Part shown: positions 28,584 through 32,571 of the stretch, in pieces
Position numbering within the stretch: position 1 is the stretch's first letter
How the letters are laid out: the number at the start of each line of letters is the position of its first letter
Origin: Tidjanibacter sp.
Lineage (GTDB): Bacteria > Bacteroidota > Bacteroidia > Bacteroidales > Rikenellaceae
Direction of reading: 5' to 3'
Assembly: GCA_017466345.1 (NCBI GenBank)
Contig: JAFTUI010000008.1
Coordinates: forward strand, 1-32,571
DNA length: 32,571 bases
Notes under the pieces: model-generated
Databases searched by the model: none
Seen by the model: only the letters and a program-made list of their open reading frames with translations
Told to the model about the DNA's origin: nothing
Translations under genes and position numbers: made by a program

Positions 28584-28698
28584 GAATTGAGAATTGAGAG
28601 TTGAGAGTTGAAAGTTTCCCATTTCTCCCATTTCTCCCATTTCTCCCATTTCTCTCATTATTCCCATTTCAATTTTGAATTTTGAATTTTGAATTCTT
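28584..28698. repeat. Heptamer and 9-nt-period array before the terminase gene
   Basis: AATTGAG/AGTTGAG heptamers (28582-28612), then CCCATTTCT nonamers (about 28618-28670), then AATTTTG heptamers up to the start codon at 28699. No promoter is visible, so the terminase gene is probably transcribed from 28143. Confidence 0.85.
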
Positions 28699-30747
28699 AT
28701 GACCTTTCTCGATTTCACATCTCGGATGTTTCCCTCGTTTAGGGCGACACCGTTCCACACCCGCTACTACGCACTTCTTCAAGCCTTTGCCGAGGGCAAG
28801 GTGCGCCGACTTATGATTACACTTCCCCCACAGCACGGCAAGTCGCTCGGCTCCTCGGTGGCTCTGCCTGCGTGGCTGCTGGGCAACAACCCCAACCTGC
28901 ACGTTGCCATAGCCTCTTATAGTGCCTCCTTGGCGCAGAAGTTCAATAAGAGGGTGCAGCGACTCATCGACTCGCCCGCCTACACCGACCTCTTTCCCGA
29001 CACCACCATCAAGGCATCAGGCCGCACGGGCTCCTACCAGCGCACCGGCGAACTAACGGAGATTGTGGGACATTCGGGCGACTTGGTGGCAGTTGGCAGG
29101 GAGGGCTCGCTGACGGGCAACCCTGTCGATGTATTTATTATTGATGACCTCTACAAAGACGCTATGGAGGCAAACTCTCCAACCGTGAGGGACAACTGCT
29201 GGGATTGGTACACCTCGGTGGTCCGCACCAGGGAGCACAACAACTCTCAGGAACTAATCGTCTTCACACGCTGGCACAAGGAGGACCTCATAGGTCGCAT
29301 AATGCAGAAAGAGAGGGTGGTAGAACTCCGTGAGTGGAGCCAACTCGACACCATAAAGTCCAACGAGTGGCTCCACCTAAACCTCGAAGCCCTCAAAACC
29401 ACCCCCGCCACCGAACTCGACCCCCGCGAGGTGGGCGAGGCGTTGTGGGAGGAGCGACACTCGGCAGAACTCCTCAGGGAGAAGCAGCGACTCGACACTC
29501 TGCAATTCGAGGCTATGTATCAAGGTCGTCCCTCGGATGCTGCGGGTCTGCTCTATGGCGACAACTTTAAGACATACACCGTTCTGCCAAAATCCACCGA
29601 GGTTACTCGCAAGGCAAACTACACCGACACTGCCGATACGGGAGATGACTACCTCTGCTCGGTCAGCTACTCGGTGGGATTAGACGGGGATATCTACATC
29701 GAAGATGTGGTCTATTCGCGTGAGAAGATGGAGATTACCGAGCCGCTTGTTGCGAAGATGCTCACCGAGCGGGGCACCCGCGAGGCACTCATCGAGAGCA
29801 ACAATGGTGGCAGGGGCTTTGCCCGCAATGTGGGACGACTTGCCCCGGGTTGCTCGGTGGCGTGGTTTCACCAGAGTGCCAACAAGGAGGCCCGCATACT
29901 CTCCAACGCCTCCACAGTTCTGCGCACCATCCGTATGCCCATAGATTGGAAGGAGCGATGGGGCGATTGGGCGGCACACCTTATGGGCTACAACCGCCGC
30001 TTCCGCACCAACCGCTGGCACGATGCGGCAGATGTGCTGACGGGCATTGTCGAGTGCGAGGTTGGACGCACGCTCCGCAAACGAATACTCAGCACGGGCT
30101 TTTCGGTACGCAACTGTGTTCGCCCCAAGGAGCCACCCAAGCCACCCCAACGCCTCACGGATGAGGACTTCCGCAGGGCTGCCGAGAGCCTTGGCGTGGA
30201 AGAGGCTGCGCTGAGGGCTGTGGTGGAGGTGGAGTGCTCCTCCAAGGGCGGTTTCCTTGCGGACGGCAGACCCCGAATACTCTTCGAGGGGCACATCTTC
30301 TGGCAGAGGCTCCAAAGGCGAGGCATAGACCCCTCCACACTCGCCACCTCCAACCCCGACATCCTCTATCCCCGTTGGACACGCACCCATTACAAAGGTG
30401 GCAAAGGCGAGTGGGAGCGTTTTGGGCGTGCGGCGGCGATATGCGAGAGTGCGGCTGTGGAGTCGGCAAGTTGGGGACTGTTTCAGATTATGGGATTTCA
30501 TTGGAAGACCTGCGGTTGCGGCTCGGCAGAGGAGTTCCGCAGGGCTATGGAGCGCAGCGAGGGGGAGCAATTGAGGTTAGCGATGAAATTTCTCGAAAAA
30601 ACGGGTATTGCGGTGTATCTTAAAACAAAAGATTGGTGTACCTTTGCACTCAGATACAACGGTAGCGGATATAAGGCTAATCGCTATGACGAAAAACTCG
30701 CCGCCGCCTACCGCAAATTCAAAGAGCAAGAAGAGAAGACCGCATAA
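28699..30747 (+). CDS. Phage terminase large subunit fused to an N-acetylmuramidase domain
   Basis: 682 residues. The ATPase part (about 15-200) has Walker A PPQHGKS (43-49) and Walker B VFIIDD (145-150) of the TerL family, with a coupling motif FTRWH (189-193). The RNase-H-like nuclease part (about 300-455) has D310 (TDTADTGDDY), E366 (ALIESNNGG) and D442/D445 (RWHDAAD). A proline-rich linker (PKEPPKPPQ, 477-485) leads to a muramidase domain (about 487-675): FRRAAESLGVEEAALRAVVEVE with E512 as likely catalytic acid, RPRILFEGHIFW (525-535), SASWGLFQIMG (589-599), DWCTFALRYNG. All catalytic residues look intact and there is no frameshift in the joint. TerL packages DNA into proheads; muramidases lyse peptidoglycan. 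I know of no standard TerL carrying a lysin. Confidence 0.9.
   Translation: MTFLDFTSRMFPSFRATPFHTRYYALLQAFAEGKVRRLMITLPPQHGKSLGSSVALPAWLLGNNPNLHVAIASYSASLAQKFNKRVQRLIDSPAYTDLFPDTTIKASGRTGSYQRTGELTEIVGHSGDLVAVGREGSLTGNPVDVFIIDDLYKDAMEANSPTVRDNCWDWYTSVVRTREHNNSQELIVFTRWHKEDLIGRIMQKERVVELREWSQLDTIKSNEWLHLNLEALKTTPATELDPREVGEALWEERHSAELLREKQRLDTLQFEAMYQGRPSDAAGLLYGDNFKTYTVLPKSTEVTRKANYTDTADTGDDYLCSVSYSVGLDGDIYIEDVVYSREKMEITEPLVAKMLTERGTREALIESNNGGRGFARNVGRLAPGCSVAWFHQSANKEARILSNASTVLRTIRMPIDWKERWGDWAAHLMGYNRRFRTNRWHDAADVLTGIVECEVGRTLRKRILSTGFSVRNCVRPKEPPKPPQRLTDEDFRRAAESLGVEEAALRAVVEVECSSKGGFLADGRPRILFEGHIFWQRLQRRGIDPSTLATSNPDILYPRWTRTHYKGGKGEWERFGRAAAICESAAVESASWGLFQIMGFHWKTCGCGSAEEFRRAMERSEGEQLRLAMKFLEKTGIAVYLKTKDWCTFALRYNGSGYKANRYDEKLAAAYRKFKEQEEKTA
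30639..30646 (+). promoter_or_regulatory. Possible internal promoter for the U32 gene
   Basis: TACCTTTG matches the -7 consensus inside the last 110 nt of the terminase-muramidase gene. No good -33 is seen at 19-21 nt, so this is tentative. It could keep the U32 gene expressed when the repressor-controlled promoter is off. Confidence 0.35.
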
Positions 30748-30749
30748 AG

Positions 30750-32567
30750 ATGAAAAAACTCGAACTCCTCGCACCCGCCAAAGACCTCGCCACCGCCCGC
30801 GCCGCCATCGACTCGGGAGCCGATGCTGTCTATATGGGAGGTCCCACACTTGGTGCACGCCGAGGAGCCACCAACTCGTTGGAGGACATCCGCGAGGCGG
30901 CACGCTACGCCCACCTGTTTGGCGCAAGGCTCTATATGACAATGAATACCATAGTCTATGAGCACGAGTTGGAGGAGGCGCAGAGGATTGCCCAAAAGGC
31001 GATAGACTTGGGTGTCGATGCGCTGATTGTGCAGGACTTAGCCTACACCCGTATGGGGCTCCGAAATGCCGAACTTCACGCCTCAACGCAGATGTACAAC
31101 GCCTCGCCCGAGAGGGTTGCTTTTCTCGGCAAGGTAGGCTTCTCGCGCATAGTGCTCGAAAGGGGGCTTACGGCAGCAGAGATGAGGGAGATTTGCAATG
31201 CTACGGAGGCAGAGATTGAGGTCTTTGTGCACGGGGCAATTTGCGTGTCGGGTAGCGGCAGGTGCTATATGAGCCGCTCGCTCTCTTTCCGTAGCGGCAA
31301 CCGTGGCGAGTGCAGCCAGCCCTGCCGACAGACCTACGACCTTATAGATGGCAACGGCAAGACCATCCGCAAAGGGCAACATCTACTCTCGGTGAGGGAC
31401 CTCGACCTCTCGGCTCACATTGGAGAACTTGTGGATATGGGTGCCGTGTCGTTCAAGATTGAGGGCAGACTCAAAGACGAGGCTTATGTTCGCAACATTA
31501 CGGCACATTACAGCCAACTGCTAAATAGAGTCATAGCCTCGCGCGAGGGCTACTCTCGTGCCTCACGAGGCAGAGTTGCGCTCGACTTCACACCCTCGCC
31601 CTCCAAGACCTTCACCCGCAGCGGTGGCGACTACATATTCTCGGGCAAACGCCCCTCGCTCGCCTCTTTCGACACCCCTAAGGCTATGGGCGAACCCATA
31701 GGCAAGGTGGCAAAAATGGGTAAAGGGTGGTTCACGCTCGATAAGAAGGCAACACTTTCGGCTGGCGATGGCATATGCTGGATTGAGGGCGGAGTGTTGC
31801 GAGGCACCAACATCAACAAGGTGGACGAGGGGCGCATCTTCCCAAACCGTATGGAGGGCATATCGCTCGGGGCACACCTGTTCCGCAACTACGACAAGCA
31901 CTTCTACGACACCATCCTAAACTCGCGCACACGCCGCACACTACCCATAACGCTCACTCTCTCGGGCTCCACCAACCGCCTAAGACTCACTGCCACAGAC
32001 GAGTGCGGCACCACTGCCGAGGCGGAACTACACCAAGCATTCGACATCGCCTCAAAGCCCGAGGTGGCATTTGGCTCTATGCGCTCTTCGCTCGGTAAGA
32101 GTGGCGGCTCGGTCTTCGACATTGTGGATGTAGTGTTCGACTTCGAGGGCGAGGTGCCCTTTGTGCCTGCGGGTGTGGCTAACGGACTGCGCAGGGAGGT
32201 TTTGGAACGCTTGGAGGAGCAACTCAGAGAACAACTACCGCCCCGCAATATCGCCACCGAGGACACCGAGGTACGCTACCCCCAGAGCCATATCGGCGGC
32301 GACCACAATGTGGTCAATTCGCTCGCAAGGAAGTTTTACGAGGAGCACGGGGTGGAACGTATTGACGAGGGATATGACACCCTGCCCGACTTGGAGGGCG
32401 TGGATGTTATGCGCACCCCCTACTGCCTCCGCCGCGAGATAGGACACTGCCTCCGCAAAGGCTCACGCCTGCCCGAACCCCTCACCCTCGTCCACGGCAC
32501 CGAACACTACCTCCTCCGCTTCGACTGCAAAAACTGTATGATGTACGTCACGAAGAGGAAGAATTGA
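30750..32567 (+). CDS. U32-family protein (RlhA/TrhP-type RNA hydroxylation or peptidase)
   Basis: 605 residues. The N-terminal U32 domain starts KKLELLAPAKDLATARAAID and contains the ALIVQDLAY and LHASTQM blocks. The family signature EVFVHGAICVSGSGRCYMS is near 166-184, followed by GNRGECSQPCR with conserved Cys. A central DUF3656-like part and a C-terminal part with C-x2-C (FDCKNC) follow. Relatives act in 23S rRNA or tRNA hydroxylation (RlhA, TrhP); the old name 'collagenase/peptidase U32' comes from PrtC. Which role applies cannot be read here. It begins 2 nt after the terminase-muramidase stop codon. It ends 4 nt before the window edge. Confidence 0.92.
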   Translation: MKKLELLAPAKDLATARAAIDSGADAVYMGGPTLGARRGATNSLEDIREAARYAHLFGARLYMTMNTIVYEHELEEAQRIAQKAIDLGVDALIVQDLAYTRMGLRNAELHASTQMYNASPERVAFLGKVGFSRIVLERGLTAAEMREICNATEAEIEVFVHGAICVSGSGRCYMSRSLSFRSGNRGECSQPCRQTYDLIDGNGKTIRKGQHLLSVRDLDLSAHIGELVDMGAVSFKIEGRLKDEAYVRNITAHYSQLLNRVIASREGYSRASRGRVALDFTPSPSKTFTRSGGDYIFSGKRPSLASFDTPKAMGEPIGKVAKMGKGWFTLDKKATLSAGDGICWIEGGVLRGTNINKVDEGRIFPNRMEGISLGAHLFRNYDKHFYDTILNSRTRRTLPITLTLSGSTNRLRLTATDECGTTAEAELHQAFDIASKPEVAFGSMRSSLGKSGGSVFDIVDVVFDFEGEVPFVPAGVANGLRREVLERLEEQLREQLPPRNIATEDTEVRYPQSHIGGDHNVVNSLARKFYEEHGVERIDEGYDTLPDLEGVDVMRTPYCLRREIGHCLRKGSRLPEPLTLVHGTEHYLLRFDCKNCMMYVTKRKN

Positions 32568-32571
32568 AAAT

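Noticed and set aside
27397-30747. Complete prophage
   Set aside because: Only a repressor, one small protein and a TerL-muramidase fusion are present; no portal, capsid, tail, integrase or replication genes in the window.

Overview
The window is a chromosomal segment of a Bacteroidales bacterium, most likely Rikenellaceae/Alistipes-like. This rests on the 16S rRNA 5' end at the left edge, on many Bacteroidota-type promoters (-7 TAnnTTTG with a -33 TTTG/TTG), on Bacteroidota-style lipoproteins and outer-membrane proteins, and on the absence of strong Shine-Dalgarno spacing. The taxonomic call is inference from memory of 16S signatures, not a database match.

Layout. 1-175 is the start of a 16S rRNA gene running off the left edge, driven by two tandem promoters (336-481). 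1085-3763 holds a polyprenyl diphosphate synthase and a three-repeat lipoprotein, convergent on a strong terminator. 4350-5092 is a zeta-toxin-like kinase overlapping a 58-residue acidic protein. 5651-8470 is a two-domain M16 metalloprotease, followed by an AT-richer lipoprotein (8821-9516). 9544-12583 is a minus-strand operon: NPP-type phosphodiesterase, family 2 glycosyltransferase, and a Cys-cluster protein. 12701-23447 is a housekeeping block: glmM, dapF, a TamL-like Omp85 lipoprotein, lspA with a membrane coiled-coil protein, recG and ispG. 23650-26778 has a WbqC-family protein, a small beta-barrel protein and a PAP2 phosphatase fused to a probable beta-barrel.

27397-30747 is the most unusual gene set: a CI/LexA-like S24 repressor divergent from a Cys-rich 122-residue protein and a phage terminase large subunit fused to an N-acetylmuramidase domain. 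Interlocking promoters lie between the two transcription units. No portal, capsid, tail or integrase gene is present, and a normal chromosomal gene (U32 protease, 30750-32567) starts 2 nt after it. It looks like a stand-alone or domesticated phage-derived unit.

The gaps between genes are also remarkable. They are packed with several families of structured repeats: (B) ~100-125 bp long hairpins that abut stop codons and show compensatory base changes; (A, D) smaller palindromic elements in both orientations; short triloop hairpins whose stems differ between homologous copies but stay perfectly complementary; arrays with a 9-nt period and changing units; and a GTTAGAC heptamer cassette. No transposase or RAYT gene that could move them is present in the window.
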